From NCBI GenBank assembly GCA_037178975.1, contig JASJZH010000004.1, positions 6,882,001 to 6,946,000 on the forward strand: a DNA stretch of 64,000 bases, in the 5' to 3' direction. Below, one piece after another: positions 45,441 to 56,145 of this stretch (positions within the stretch are counted from its first letter, which is position 1; every line of letters starts with the position of its first letter). Under the pieces are notes generated by a model that searched no databases, was not told the origin of the DNA, and saw nothing but the letters and a program-made list of their open reading frames with translations. Both the position numbers and the translations under genes were made by a program. This DNA is from Oscheius tipulae (lineage: Eukaryota > Nematoda > Chromadorea > Rhabditida > Rhabditidae).

Positions 45441-45481
45441 TCTCATTTCTTTATAATCACGAGTTTTCCCAAGAGTTACTG

Positions 45482-45503
45482 GTTTATTCTGCGATATAAA
45501 TAA
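45482..45503. terminator. Overlapping convergent poly(A) signals
   Basis: TTTATT at 45482-45487 is an AATAAA for the minus-strand gene ending at 45511. AATAAA at 45498-45503 serves the plus-strand receptor ending at 45440. The two mature 3' ends must overlap or nearly so. Confidence 0.7.
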
Positions 45504-45510
45504 AGCTTAC

Positions 45511-47206
45511 TCATCTGTTTTCTCCTTCTGTTTTCTCTTCAGGATTTGTCTCTGTCACTTCGGAATTCTCTTCAGTACCTTTCACTTCTTCATCTTTCTT
45601 CTCCCCCGCCTTCTCATCCAACTTTCTTCTGGCGTTCATCAGGACTTTCTCCAAAGTTATTCTTGGTGTGGGAGCAGCCTCATCAGCTGTTTTCAAAGAC
45701 GATACAACTGGAAATATGCATGTGACTGAAGGAAACTAGTCCAAACCTTCAGTGACCGTATCCTCCTCATTATCTTCTTTCTCCTTACCATCGTCTTTTC
45801 TCGATGATTCGTCTATCTTCTCAACTTTTGCCGGCTTCTTCTCCCCTTCAATATTATCTATAAAAAAAGACATTCGAATCTTTTCACGTTCTTCGAACCA
45901 GTTTTGTCCCCCTCCTTCTGGTCCTTAGTATCGGTTTCCGTTTCATTTTTCTGTTTGCTACCAACGTCCTCTGTGTCGAGCTTCGGTCTTACAACTAAAG
46001 CAGTTTGATTTCATGTGATACCGAATAGAACAGAACCTTTTGACTTAGACACTCCAACTGTCCTCTTCCCTTCACCTTTCTTCTTGTTCGACTCTTCTAC
46101 TTCAGAAGGCTTGTCTTGTTCTTTCAACGTCTTGTCTGAAAACTTCATCGAGTAAGAGAGAAATGATTGTACTACCATCGATCTGACCGATCTCTTTCTT
46201 TACATCCTCTTCATTTTTATCGTTTTTGACCGTTGTTCCATCCTTCTCTTCTTCCTTTTTCTCGTCTTGTTTTTCCTTTTCGAGAGTTGAAGCCACTTGT
46301 TCGGGATTCAACGGTGTCTCTTCGTTGTTATTCTCTGTAGACTTTTGTTCAAAACAATTGCAAATAGTTACCTTGAGTCTCTTTAGGAGTTTCTCCATTC
46401 GTTTCGTCCTCTGTGCCATCTTTCGGGGGGAGATTTACTCCCTCGACTGGCTTATCTGCTTTCTTCTCTTCAGCCTTTCCTTCTTCTCCTTTGGCCTCTT
46501 TCACATCAAGAGTCGCCTCTTTTTCGGTTTCTATTTCTGGCTGACCTAGAAGATGATTTAAAGTTTGGTATATAGGATCTTACCTTACCTTTTTCTTGGA
46601 TGCCTGCTTCTGCCTTCGTGTCTTCTAACTTTACTCTTTCTTCAGTTTCCTTCTCTTTGCTCTCTACTCCCTTTTCTTCTTTGTGACTTAACATACCGTC
46701 TTCTAAAATCTTTGATCTATCATACACTGCGCTCTCACCGGGAGAGATTCCATCAGCAGTCAGAAGCCCTTGTTCTGCCAATTTAGCCTTCTTCTCCTTC
46801 TCGGCATCTAAAAATCTGAGGTTGAATCAAAACAATTGTAAATACCTTCATTGTCTATGTTCTCCTCGTTCTTCACATCTCCATTTGGAACCTTAATTGG
46901 TTTTTCTTCTTCGCTCAATCCATTCGTTTCTGTTTCTACAGGAGAATCTGAAGCTACTGACCAAGTTCTGACAATATTCCATGAAACTTACATGCTGCAT
47001 TGGAAGTTGAGCTGGTTTTGGCTACAGCCAACTGTTTATCATCTGATGGAACACTGTAATCCATTATTCCGATCGTTATTAGTAACTGACCTCTTCGCTG
47101 TGAAGGCTAGAAACAATAGGCAGAACACGGCTGGTAGTAGGAGTAGAACTAGTCTATACCGCCCGTGAGCAACCCTCGACAGAAGAAGGTCCATTCGAAG
47201 TGACAT
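45511..47206 (-). CDS. Single-pass membrane protein with long acidic Lys/Glu-rich tail
   Basis: Exon 1 starts at ATG 47206 and encodes a short basic N-terminus followed by one hydrophobic segment (LVLLLLPAVFCLLFLAF). It therefore reads as a type II protein with its bulk in the lumen, or the reverse. Eight or nine later exons, separated by introns of about 30-50 bp, encode almost only Glu, Lys, Asp, Thr and Ser. Examples are EESNKKKGEGKRTVGVSKSK and GTEENSEVTETNPEEK, the latter near the C-terminus, with stop at 45511-45513. Only one more ordered stretch, PRITLEKVLMNARRKLDEKA, stands out. Low-complexity K/E tails after a single membrane anchor occur in triadin/junctin-like or ER proteins, but I cannot assign a family. 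Exon ends were not fixed base by base. Confidence 0.65.
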
Positions 47207-47447
47207 CAAAAAATGAAAGAGGGCAAGGGGGACTGAGAATGATGACGCGGTAAAAGTGAAACGACTCGGATCTTGATTCCAGTCGGCGATAGCCTTTAGG
47301 GCTAAAGGCAATTGACGACGTGGCGGATGAGGTAAGGTAGTGACAATCGGAAGATTTGGGTGCCTTTTCAAGAGGATAACTACTTTACTGTCGTCTAAGG
47401 AACTTAATGTCCGGACAAAAATCGTTACGGAAAACAGGTGCCTTGAA
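47207..47447. other. Spacer upstream of the acidic-tail gene
   Basis: The promoter region of the minus-strand gene at 47206. It shows nothing distinct. Confidence 0.3.
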
Positions 47448-47546
47448 CTAGTCTAAGCCATTGTAAGAGCTTAAAAACCGTACATGTTCCTTCGAAGGTG
47501 AAGAAGTGGCGATGAAGACAGCCAACAGTAAGAGAAGGCCTCTCAT
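47448..47546 (-). CDS. Very small secreted peptide (32 aa)
   Basis: A 33-codon frame with a strong signal-peptide-like start (MRGLLLLLAVFIATSS) and a short tail ending NGLD. Its upstream sequence (GAATACAAATGAGCAAA ... CATCACGTC) resembles that of the LPHHD precursor gene 2.4 kb away, which supports it as a transcribed unit. An alternative is that the frame continues through a splice at GTACGG. Product role unknown. Confidence 0.4.
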   Translation of the reverse strand: MRGLLLLLAVFIATSSPSKEHVRFLSSYNGLD

Positions 47547-48843
47547 CCTTCGCGTAGTCCGTTTCGCTGAGAATAGTTATTTGTAGCCAGAATGAAAAAA
47601 GCCGACGTGATGAAAAAAAAATTTGCTCATTTGTATTCAGCACTGAAATTGTGATATGCTTTATTCAAGAGGATTTGCGTAAGAGAATAAGATCCAGGTC
47701 AGAACGAGTAGAAGCGTCAAGGATACTAAAAACTTTACTGAAGCTGAAAAGATTATTTGTGAACAACTGGCAGAAAGGGACAACGTCGGCTTCTATAAGT
47801 TTTCATAGATGAAAGAGGTCCGACAACGGGGGCAAAATCCGGACCATATACAACACAACCTGATCCATCCGTCTATCGATAATCTGCACTCAAAATTTTG
47901 TATTAATAGGACACAACTGCGCTGCTCGGAAGTATACAAATAAGATAAAAGTTACCTACGCTCATACTTGTTCAAGGCCTTTGCTTTTTTAAGAACTATT
48001 CATGATCAGGTAGATGTACTTGATACGTGGAACCGTTGAAATTCTATGGGTTTTCCACCATTAGACTACAACAAAAGATTGAATTTTCAAGTGTTGACCT
48101 TGGGAAGAATGAAGCAGAAGAAGGGCAACAAGGTTGTACAGAAAAAAAGTATTTTGCTTCAGACTCTCCAGTAGCTGCTCAAGGAGGAGCCCAAGGCGAA
48201 GGACATCTTTGTGATTTTCCTCAAGCAGCTCTCATTCGATGGCTCGCTCACCATTGATGGCCAATTGTAGACGGATTTGTCTCCTATGTTCAACAGCTGA
48301 AGACTGTAAGACAGCGTTAAAGATAGAGCCGATCTGTACCAGAAACTTACTGAGAATGGCAAAGTTTAAGAGCACTCTGGTGCCTAAGGGCGTCAAATCT
48401 CCTCTGAACACTGTCGAAAACACTTTGAGTATGCTCTTCGAGCAATCGGTAGATTTAAGTATTCATACGGAAATGGTCATACTTTTAGGTCCTCAACCAA
48501 GCCAAGGATACGAAGGTCGCCTTCCCGAAGAAACTGGAGAGGCTCTAGAAGTCGTCATCTGATGTAATACCTGTTCCTTAGGGATCCAAAACAGATTTAG
48601 AGCGACGAGGACGGTATTACTGGCATTTTTAAAGCTGTTGTCAATGGTTTGATCATTTACGAAGTGGGAAAAGAAATTTTGACGAGTTCTCCTCCTCCTC
48701 AGCTTCAGCCTCAACAACAGCCTTAAGAGTCTTCCAAGAACTTCCAAGACAACAACGGAACACCCATCCAGAGCTAGAAGTGAGACTATCAAATAAAGTG
48801 TGTATTATACTCCTTGCTATGTGATAAAACAGATAGTGCAGAA
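47547..48843 (+). other. Possible unidentified plus-strand gene and spacer
   Basis: Coding-like pieces on the plus strand read LLKEEPKAKDIFVIFLKQLS near 48172-48260 and VLNQAKDTKVAFPKKLERL near 48490-48548. A last one, DEDGITGIFKAVVNGLIIYE, then a Pro/Gln tail (SSPPPQLQPQQQP), ends at TAA about 48724-48726 and is followed by AATAAA near 48792. Together they suggest a real multi-exon gene of about 48.0-48.7 kb. I could not settle its exons or recognise the family. Confidence 0.35.
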
Positions 48844-49076
48844 TTAGACAAGTTTTTTAATTCTCTTGTTACATTTCGTGTTGCAAGAGTGCTCCTTGAC
48901 TGAGGACATGAGCTTCGTTCCTCCAAGACAGCTGGCCATACAGCTGGTCATCTTTGCCATCGGGGAAGGGGTCGTCTTCTTCCCGGCTATAGCTGTAGAG
49001 AAGAGGACCGAAGCAAGAACGATCTACTGGAGTGGTTAGGTCACAAAGAGACGCTTACCAGAAAGAAAAGACGCAT
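48844..49076 (-). CDS. Secreted Cx3C...Cx3C peptide (65 aa), helical-hairpin-like
   Basis: Two exons, 49076-49059 and 49023-48844, with a 35-bp intron. The joined start MRLFFL-IVLASVLFSTAIAG is an excellent signal peptide. The mature part is short and basic with exactly four cysteines, in CMASC and CNTKC separated by 14 residues, followed by NKRIKKLV. A pair of C-x3-C motifs is the signature of alpha-helical hairpin peptides, some of which are antimicrobial or act on channels or proteases. This match is by spacing only. The splice acceptor is CCAGTAG. Another minus-strand reading of 48869-48970 gives a different open frame (EEDDPFPDGKDDQLYGQL), but it lacks a good start. Confidence 0.62.
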
Positions 49077-49471
49077 GTTCGAAACTGAAATGGGAGGAGA
49101 AGGAGCGGTCTTTTCAGCAGTCGCGAGGGTTGTTTTTTCGTGTTTGGGGGGGGGGGGATTGTTTAATGAAGCGTGAAGATTGGGAAGGAAACAGACAAAC
49201 ATTTCTATTTAGGGATGGGGAACCTGCAGTGGACTCTGTGGTTGATTTTTCAATTCTGGGACCCATTGAGATTCCTCACCGTTCAACCTGCAGTTGGTAC
49301 TCATAGAAGTTCCTTGATATTTGATTCCTTGGATGACAGAAAGTAATTAACGCTGGCAAGCTCTACGTTTCAGTATCTTCCGCGTGAACAAACACGAAAA
49401 TACAAAGTGATTGTCAGAGTTCTCAAGGGAAAAAAAGATCACTGACTTTATTCAACCTCGTATGCATTCGT
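49077..49471. other. Spacer with poly-G run
   Basis: A G13-type homopolymer lies at about 49143-49156. No gene was seen. Confidence 0.5.
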
Positions 49472-49912
49472 TCAGTGCTGATGTGGCTTGTCGTTCGCAT
49501 GAAGATACCACTTCTGAATCCAGTCATGATGGGGAAGACTGCGATCTATCTTCTGATCAGCCGAAGCCCTCACCTTCTTGTCATGATGGGGCAGACTGCC
49601 ACCGTCTGTCATGGGGTCATAAACTTTCTTCAGGTTTTTGTAATCGTGATGAGGAAGAGCTTTAATCATTTGTCTCTTGTGAACATGTCCATCTTCGTTC
49701 CCATGATGAGATCGCTTACTGTGATGTGGCAGAAACTTGTTATCGTGATGAGGCAAACTCTCTAGTACTTTCGGGACAGTTCTCAAAGCCGATCTTTTGA
49801 CGTAATGGAGAGTCTTCTCGAAGCTTTCGAGACAATCTGGTCCTCCTGCAGGACACAAGTTGCTAGCGACGACAACAGTGATGACGACTAGGAAGATGAA
49901 GAGTCGCATCAT
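49472..49912 (-). CDS. Secreted precursor with repeated LPHHD words
   Basis: An intronless 146-codon frame. The start is MMRLFIFLVVITVVVAS, a strong signal peptide, followed by NLCPAGGPDCLESF with two cysteines. The body has several basic sites (YVKR, HSKR, HKR, LKK, DKK) that separate segments, each carrying a copy of LPHHD or a close variant (SLPHHDNKFLPHHS, ALPHHDYKN, SLPHHDKK, SLPHHDW). The His-rich C-terminus ends DKPHQH. The layout is that of a neuropeptide-like or antimicrobial polyprotein precursor, and His-His-Asp words could bind Zn or Cu. I know no described family with this word. A minus-strand TATA-like CTATAACT lies about 40 bp upstream. Confidence 0.75.
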   Translation of the reverse strand: MMRLFIFLVVITVVVASNLCPAGGPDCLESFEKTLHYVKRSALRTVPKVLESLPHHDNKFLPHHSKRSHHGNEDGHVHKRQMIKALPHHDYKNLKKVYDPMTDGGSLPHHDKKVRASADQKIDRSLPHHDWIQKWYLHANDKPHQH

Positions 49913-50316
49913 CCTAAAAGCCGTACATGAACGAGAGCAAAAAGTTATAGAGAAGAGATGTCAAAAAGATTGAGAAAAGCTTCAGCCAACGAGACGTGAT
50001 CCAATAAAAAGAGATTGCTCATCTGTATTCTTCATAAGAACGAGTTCCGTTTCTTTTGACCAAATGGCTGCTTATCTGGCGAAGAGAACACGACTTGCTG
50101 TTATGAAAGTCAACAAGAGTGAAATTCGGGCCAAATGAGCCTGGACTAGGAAGCCGTCTCCGCAACGAAAATAAGAGTGTCTTCAGAAGCTGGACTGGCC
50201 ATGTTAGAATTTATTGTCAGGGAGATCACATTTGTTGAATAGAACCCTGTTAAGATGATGAAAGACTTATCGTGCCGAAGATCTGAATCTCTTTTCTCAG
50301 TGTTTTAATTTCAGAC
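49913..50316. other. Promoter region of the LPHHD gene
   Basis: On the minus strand GAATACAGATGAGCAA and GATCACGTC near 49994-50030 are shared with the region upstream of the 32-aa peptide gene (about 47605-47640). No other gene was seen. Confidence 0.45.
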
Positions 50317-53184
50317 TCACTCAGGATTTCTTGGCGTATTGCCAAGCTGAGGCAGAGGCGGAAGACCGCGAACAGATCTCCCGTAAACTCTCGTCACCTG
50401 CGGAGGAGTCATCACGGGAGCGAAACTCTTCGGTTTGCGGAGGATCTGATTGGCCTCGTCGAGAATTCGTGTAGCTTTCTGATTGTGGAAGCGAAGTGGT
50501 GTCTGTAAAACAAATTTACTAATACATAGCAAAGTATAATATTTAGGAAATGTGGGAAATCGCAACTATCGAAGACTCTTACTGCAACAGGGCTCGTCAT
50601 CGGGATAGTAATGGGTAGAATAGGCTTCGGGTGTTGTCGATCCACTATTATTCACGGGAGTCTCGCTCTGAAAAGAGAAAGAGGAGAAGAAGGAAACGGA
50701 AAGGGCTGCCTGGTAACTTCACAGCTAGAAGGCTTCCCATTTACGGATTTGGATCTTTCTCTTTTCGGAGCAAAAGGATCATGCTGCGCACCAAATCCAT
50801 TTTTGCTGTGTATCGATATCGGTGCGCAATGGCTAGGGATGACATAAAAAACAAACCTTCGGCCTTGTCAGCATTGCCGTCTTGAAAAGATCTTCGAATT
50901 CGTCCGGTGAAATGAGCTCGCCGTCAACTCGATCAATCTTCGGCCGATTGTATTTCGTACTGAGATTCATAATGAGATCGTTGTTTTCACGAATAATCTA
51001 TAACTTTGTATAGAGAACGAATAGAAAAAACTTACTTCATCGAAAGGCTGAATGGAAAGGGCTTTGTTTATTTGTTGCACAGCTCCGCAATTGTCTCCCG
51101 CGGCGAAAAGAACCATGGAGCTGGAACACAAGGCTTGGGGATTGTTCGGCTGAAGAAGGAGTGCTGCTCTGTATTGGAACTTATTCGACCACAAAAAAGA
51201 AAACGAACTGGTGATAAATCTTGGCCTTTTCCAAGAGCTGAAGACGTCGACAGCAGTGGCCGAGATTGTTGAGCAAAGGAGCCCAGAAAACGTCGCTCGG
51301 GTACATCTTTCTCGCTATGTATTCATGTGGATCCAAAGTCAAATCCTTCAATTTGTTGAGATCTTCTCCGACTATCACCAACTTCAGCGCCTTCTCGTAT
51401 AGTTGCAGGGCGACTGAAAGTATCTTTTCGAAAAAGAGAACTGGCAAGAAAAACCTCGAAATCCTTTGTCATTGTAAGCGAGACATGCTTGTTCCTGATA
51501 AATGATGGGATTCTGTGGGGCGAGACGAGCCGCATCCTCCAGGAAAGACTTGGCCAGTTTAACGCCACTTTTGCTGCACTGCATCGCGATATAGAGTGAC
51601 GGCTCGAAATTCTTCTCCATTATCCGGGCCGCCTAGCAATCAATATACAAGTGAAAATGAGCTAAAACTAACTCTGTAATAGCAGCTGAGAGCCTGATCG
51701 TTGTCCGAGTCAGAGGCCAGGATGTGGCCCAGTGCTAGCCAGCCATCGCCGAACCCGGGTGTCATGACTGTGGATTTATCTGAAATTGAAGAAGAACGTG
51801 AAAATCTGCCGAGGAAACGTACTCATAAAGGCTTTGGCCTGTGCCTTGTTCTTACAGGCCAGATAATAGAGTGCGACAGAATACCAGGCAATCTCACATT
51901 CCGGCATTGCGTCGACAATATGATGAGAGAATGTGAATAAGGCGTCAGAATCTTCCAACAGACTCAGGCTGTTGATATGGACAATAAGACAGTCCCAAAC
52001 TTTTTGTAATCGAAGTAAAAAATGAACACATACCTTGTACCATCCGAAATGCCTCAAAATGTCTGTCGTAATCTGGATGGCTGCCTTCGGGTCTCCTCTG
52101 GCGTAGTGCGTCTTTGCTCGTTCGGTCAGAATCCGCGGATCTTTTTCGCTTGTTTCTGGCTCGCGTTTCGACGACAATTCGTGTAGAGCCTGTTCATCTC
52201 GGACTTCGAGCAGCTTGTACTGAAGAAGTAGCTGTTCCGCCTTGAGACAGCACGGATCCTGAGCAGTTCAAGGCTTTTTAAAACAATAACGTGTCTTACT
52301 TTAACTAGAGCTCTTTTCAGACATTTGGCGGCTGCTTGACGATTTTCCAAGACGATGAACGTCTGTCCGAGGACGAGCAGTATAGCAGATCGGACCTGAA
52401 CTTGCTAACCATGACAAATTGCGAGCTGTAAACATACCGCGAGTTTTTCGGCCATGGCATCCAGTTCTCTTCTCTGTTCAGACGTGATAGGAGCCTCATA
52501 TCCGGTTAGGTAGACCTCAACGCCATTTATTACGACTGCTGGTCTGATGGGAGTATTTGCCACGTCAATCTGGAGCTCGAACTATGGAAGAAGCATAGAA
52601 TCAGTCTTACCAAATGTCCAATTTGCGCGCTCGCCACTTGAGTATACATTTTTCGTTCGAATAGTGATCTGACGTAGAAATAGGCGAATAGCACGTGGCG
52701 GGTATGGAATTTGTCGCCGGATTCCAGAGTGGAGCTAACCCGAAGCCATTGCTGGGCACTCACGAGCAGCTGAAACGGCGCTTCCACGAAGAAGAGGCGA
52801 GACAATACCTTGATATACTTGGCGAACTTGATGGGGTCCCTGTGGGCTTCTCTTTCATTCCCCTTCGAATAAACATTGTCGATCCAATAAACGGCTGACT
52901 CATAGTCTCCAATTTCGAGAAAACGTCTAAAAGGAGGTGATTGGGAAAAAGAGAAGACGGCTCACTTTATATATTCTTCAGGATTATCAAAGGTTTGATC
53001 GAGAAGAAAAAAGTCGTCGCTAAAAGTAGGTACAGAGGTGAGGAAAACAGTAGATAAAAGCCTACAATTCCTCTTCCCGGACAGTTACTGATCTTGCAGT
53101 CCGATCGCTGCCTCGTCGAGCTGTAGAGACGCGAGAGGTTGGCAGCTCAGGAGTCCGAAATGTTTCCGGTGTCCGAAAAGACAT
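50317..53184 (-). CDS. emb-27: Anaphase-promoting complex subunit 6 (CDC16 homologue), TPR protein
   Basis: A many-exon minus-strand gene starting at ATG 53184 (MSFRTPETFRTPELPTSRVS). Successive exons give the N-terminal TPRs (IGDYESAVYWIDNVYSKG, HVLFAYFYVRSLFERKMYTQ), LLVLGQTFIVLENRQAAAKC, then ERAKTHYARGDPKAAIQI. Central repeats read CEIAWYSVALYYLACKNKAQ, GWLALGHILASDSDNDQALS and LAPQNPIIYQEQACLAYNDK. The block VFWAPLLNNLGHCCRRLQLL corresponds to the conserved EPLLNNLGHVCRKL of CDC16. The last TPR (NNPQALCSSSMVLFAAGDN) is followed by a Pro-rich tail ending NTPRNPE. As an APC/C TPR subunit it scaffolds the ubiquitin ligase that triggers anaphase. C. elegans emb-27 is the orthologue by family. 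No broken frame was noticed; introns are 35-60 bp. Confidence 0.88.
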
Positions 53185-53697
53185 TTCGTCTGCAAATATT
53201 TAGTTATTTGATGAAGAAGAATTGGTGAAGACCGGGTAACAAAGAAAGGTGAAAGTTTTAGCCGAACACAACAAGAATGTTTGAATTGGCAAAAGGGCGC
53301 GCATACGCCCTTTCGAGCAATTCTGGCCAATCATTTTGGTCCGTTTGCTCAGATCTTTTTCTTTTTCTCTATGTCCATTGCCAAAATACTTATTCTGTCC
53401 TGCTGTAACGACTACGGTGTCCGGGAATCATAAGAAGAGAAGTAGATTACAAAAAGAAACAAGGAAGTGCCCATCGGATTCGTGTCTTTTGTCCCGTTTT
53501 TATTTATCGCACCTTTTCGAACTTCTTCAAAAAATTGCTTGCGCTTACTTGGTATCGAGTGTTTCAGTGTGCTCTCCTGCATCAGCATCAAACAGGTTGC
53601 TACAGTAATATGGATCAACATCAGCTCGTCTCATAACCATTTCACTGTTTTCTCTCCCTTATCTGCACTTTGTACACAACTTTGTTTCAGCTACAAA
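53185..53697. other. Shared promoter region of APC6 and ICMT
   Basis: The two genes are divergent, with starts 514 bp apart. An acceptor-like TTTCAG (53685-53690) lies just before the ICMT ATG and may be a trans-splice site. No gene was seen. Confidence 0.4.
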
Positions 53698-54752
53698 ATG
53701 ATGCTCACAAGAAGCGGGTTGATCCAGCAGTTCCGCCGGGATCCAGAGTTTCGGTCTTCTCTGATCTCCTACGCTATAGCAGTCGGTCTTTCTCTAGCCG
53801 TGTCACTCTTTTCCTACAACATACAGTTCACTGTTTTTGTTTGTACGCTAACAGGTACGTGACCTCTTTTTTACTTTGTAAAAAACTTTTCAGCTATTTT
53901 AATAACGTGTTATTTGTATAAGTACCCGCCTATTTATTGCTCACAAGCCGGATTCTTAGGCTGGGTTGGTTTTAGTATTTTCTGAGCGAACTGTCCGTTT
54001 CAGATCACCGGAACTTCTCTGGCAGCATCAATGATCTTCTATGACTCGTTGTTACCTTTCTTTTGCCGATATCTTTTCATTTTGTCAGTTTTTCACTTCA
54101 CGGAGTTCGTGTTCACAGCAATCACAAACAGGTCAGTTTTTGTTTTGGCATAAAATTACACATTCTTCAACTTCAGGAGATCGCTCAGACCCGATTCTTT
54201 CCTCCTAAACCATTCCACGGAGTATTGGGTAGCTGCAGTGCTCAGTTGGGTCGAATTCTTCATTGAGGTGACGTTTTTTCTAATCAAAATTAATCATTTC
54301 TTCCAGTACTACCTTCTGTCCGATCTCAAATTAAGTTGGATCAGTTTTCTTGGCGTAGCACTCTGCCTTCTGGGAGAATTCGTACGGAAAACGGCAATGG
54401 TTCATGCCGGTCTCGGCTTCACGCACAAATTGGCTCTTTCCAAAAGACCGGACCATCGACTAGTTACCAGTGGAATATATGCCTACATTCGACATCCCGG
54501 TTACACAGGTTTTTTTTAACGAAGTCTTGCCAAAAATATTTTTCAGGCTGGTTATTATGGTCTGTCGGAACACAAGTTGTCCTCTGTAACCCTGTCTGCT
54601 TTGTGATCTACGCAATAGTCAGCTGGAAGTTCATGAGCAATCGCATCTATGACGAGGAGAAAGATCTCATAGCCTTCTTTGGTGATCAGTATATTCATTA
54701 CCAGGAAACTGTTCCCAGTGGTATACCCTTTAGTCGCGGTTATATTTTGTAA
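53698..54752 (+). CDS. icmt-1: Protein-S-isoprenylcysteine O-methyltransferase (ICMT)
   Basis: Six exons join in frame: 53698-53854, 53894-53964, 54004-54131, 54177-54267, 54307-54508 and 54547-54752 (284 codons plus stop), matching the usual ICMT size. It is a multispanning ER membrane enzyme. The C-terminal catalytic part shows HKLALSKRPDHRLVTSGIYA, RHPGYTGWLLWSVGTQ (the RHPxYxG SAM-binding block), then YAIVSWKFMSNRIYDEEKDL and YIHYQETVPSGIP. Upstream are TEYWVAAVLSWVEFFIEYYL and LGEFVRKTAMVHAG. It methylates the farnesyl or geranylgeranyl cysteine left after CaaX cleavage of Ras, Rho and lamins. The first of two adjacent ATGs was taken as the start. All five introns are 38-46 bp. Confidence 0.93.
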
Positions 54753-55698
54753 ATGAACGTCATTCGGTGGATCTGTGAATAGTTTATTCTAGGGAATGGA
54801 CAATACTCAACTGATTTAAACGTATAAAAAGTACAGTATCTAGAAGGAAACATGAGGATCTTAGAAGTGAAGACGGGGAAGAAGGGTGAAACTAAATGGT
54901 GATTGCGAAGGTGTGAGCAGGGGAGCGACAGTCGTGACAGCAGATGAGGGCACTTTTTAAACGTCTTCATTCCCGATCAATTTGCTGAAAAGAGATGGTA
55001 AGACGGAGATTTCTCATCGTCAGTTTTGATAGTATGGGTACGATTCCAAAGTCACATTAAAGGGTCACTGAGAGAAATCCTCATTTTTTATGACTTCTAA
55101 ATATGTTTAATCGACTCGACGTCGAAGTCTACTTTAGAAACGTCTATTTCGGCGTCAAAAACGCAGAGAAAAATGGTGAAAATAAGAAAACGGAAATAAC
55201 AACAGCGTTTCCTCAATTTTCTTCATTATTTACGGCATGTCGACGAAGTAGACGTTTCTGGGGTAGTTTTTGGCGCTGAGTCGATTGAACACCCTTAGAA
55301 ACCGAGAAATTTAAAGCATTGAAAAAAAGCAAAAAGTGTATTTTGAGCAAAGTTCGTGACGGGACCCATCTACAAAAACGATTCCACCGCCCCCTCATCC
55401 CCACCCCGGTGTCCTTTTAACTTTCTATAAAGGGAATTGATAAGCAGTTTTGAAAAACATGATCAAAGCTCATTGCTAAGCGCAGAATGAGTTATTTCAG
55501 GCGTTTTTGACGGTTGCACACAAATGACAGCGATGCTCATGTTTTTCTAGAAAATCAGTTGGAGAAAAGGGTTTTTTTATGAAATTAGATCGAATGCAAA
55601 AGAAACTTTACTCAATTTCTCGGGTTCTAGCATCTAAAAAATATCAGTATGGCAAAAAATAAACCTACTGACTAAAAAAAAATAGAAAAAAGACCGCT
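54753..55698. other. Intergenic
   Basis: No supported gene. Two facing blocks near 55100-55140 and 55225-55260 carry CGTCGAAGTC-ACTTTAGAAACGTC-like and ACGAAGTAGACGTTTCTGGGGTAG-like words, a loose inverted similarity. The rest is AT-rich. Confidence 0.4.
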
Positions 55699-56145
55699 TC
55701 ACTCGGCCTTCTCAACTTGGGCTGCGTACTTCTGTTGGGCGGTTCGATGTTTAGGTCCCATGCCGAACTGAAAAAGGAACATTAGGAAACACATTTCAGT
55801 GATCTTGAAGCTTGAACCGCGACCATTTCCTCTCTTCTCTGCATCATATTCAACTTTACCCATAAAACCTGGTGCAAACAAAAGAGGGTTTGTTTGAAAT
55901 TCAATCGCGCTTGCTCAGAGACTGCGGCAGGTTGCGGCTTAGTTTGCATTTCGACTGTACTCGTTCTGGTTCTCGAAAAGAAGGAAACTCACTTTGGCGA
56001 AGACGGTCTGATCGTCATCTTTGCTCACACAGCACCAGAGAATGCAGGTGACAGATATGATGAAGACGATGGAGAAAAAGCACAGCCAGACAGCCACAAC
56101 TCCGAAGTAATCGATGGCGTTCAGCTGTTGTTTAAGATCGACCAT
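55699..56145 (-). CDS. Small single-pass membrane protein (88 aa)
   Basis: Three exons join in frame: 56145-55993, 55868-55824 and 55767-55699. A short hydrophilic start (MVDLKQQLNAIDYFGV) is followed by one strong membrane helix (VAVWLCFFSIVFIISVTCIL) ending in WCCVSKDDD. After it comes a basic cytoplasmic-type tail that ends HRTAQQKYAAQVEKAE. The CC after the helix is a likely palmitoylation site. I do not recognise the family. The third exon is well supported, while the short middle exon (VLWVKLNMMQRREEM) is the only phase-compatible choice I found. Confidence 0.6.

Noticed and set aside
48869-48970. Alternative minus-strand frame reading EEDDPFPDGKDDQLYGQL
   Set aside because: It has no start or signal, and overlaps the better two-exon secreted-peptide model; kept only as an alternative in that entry.
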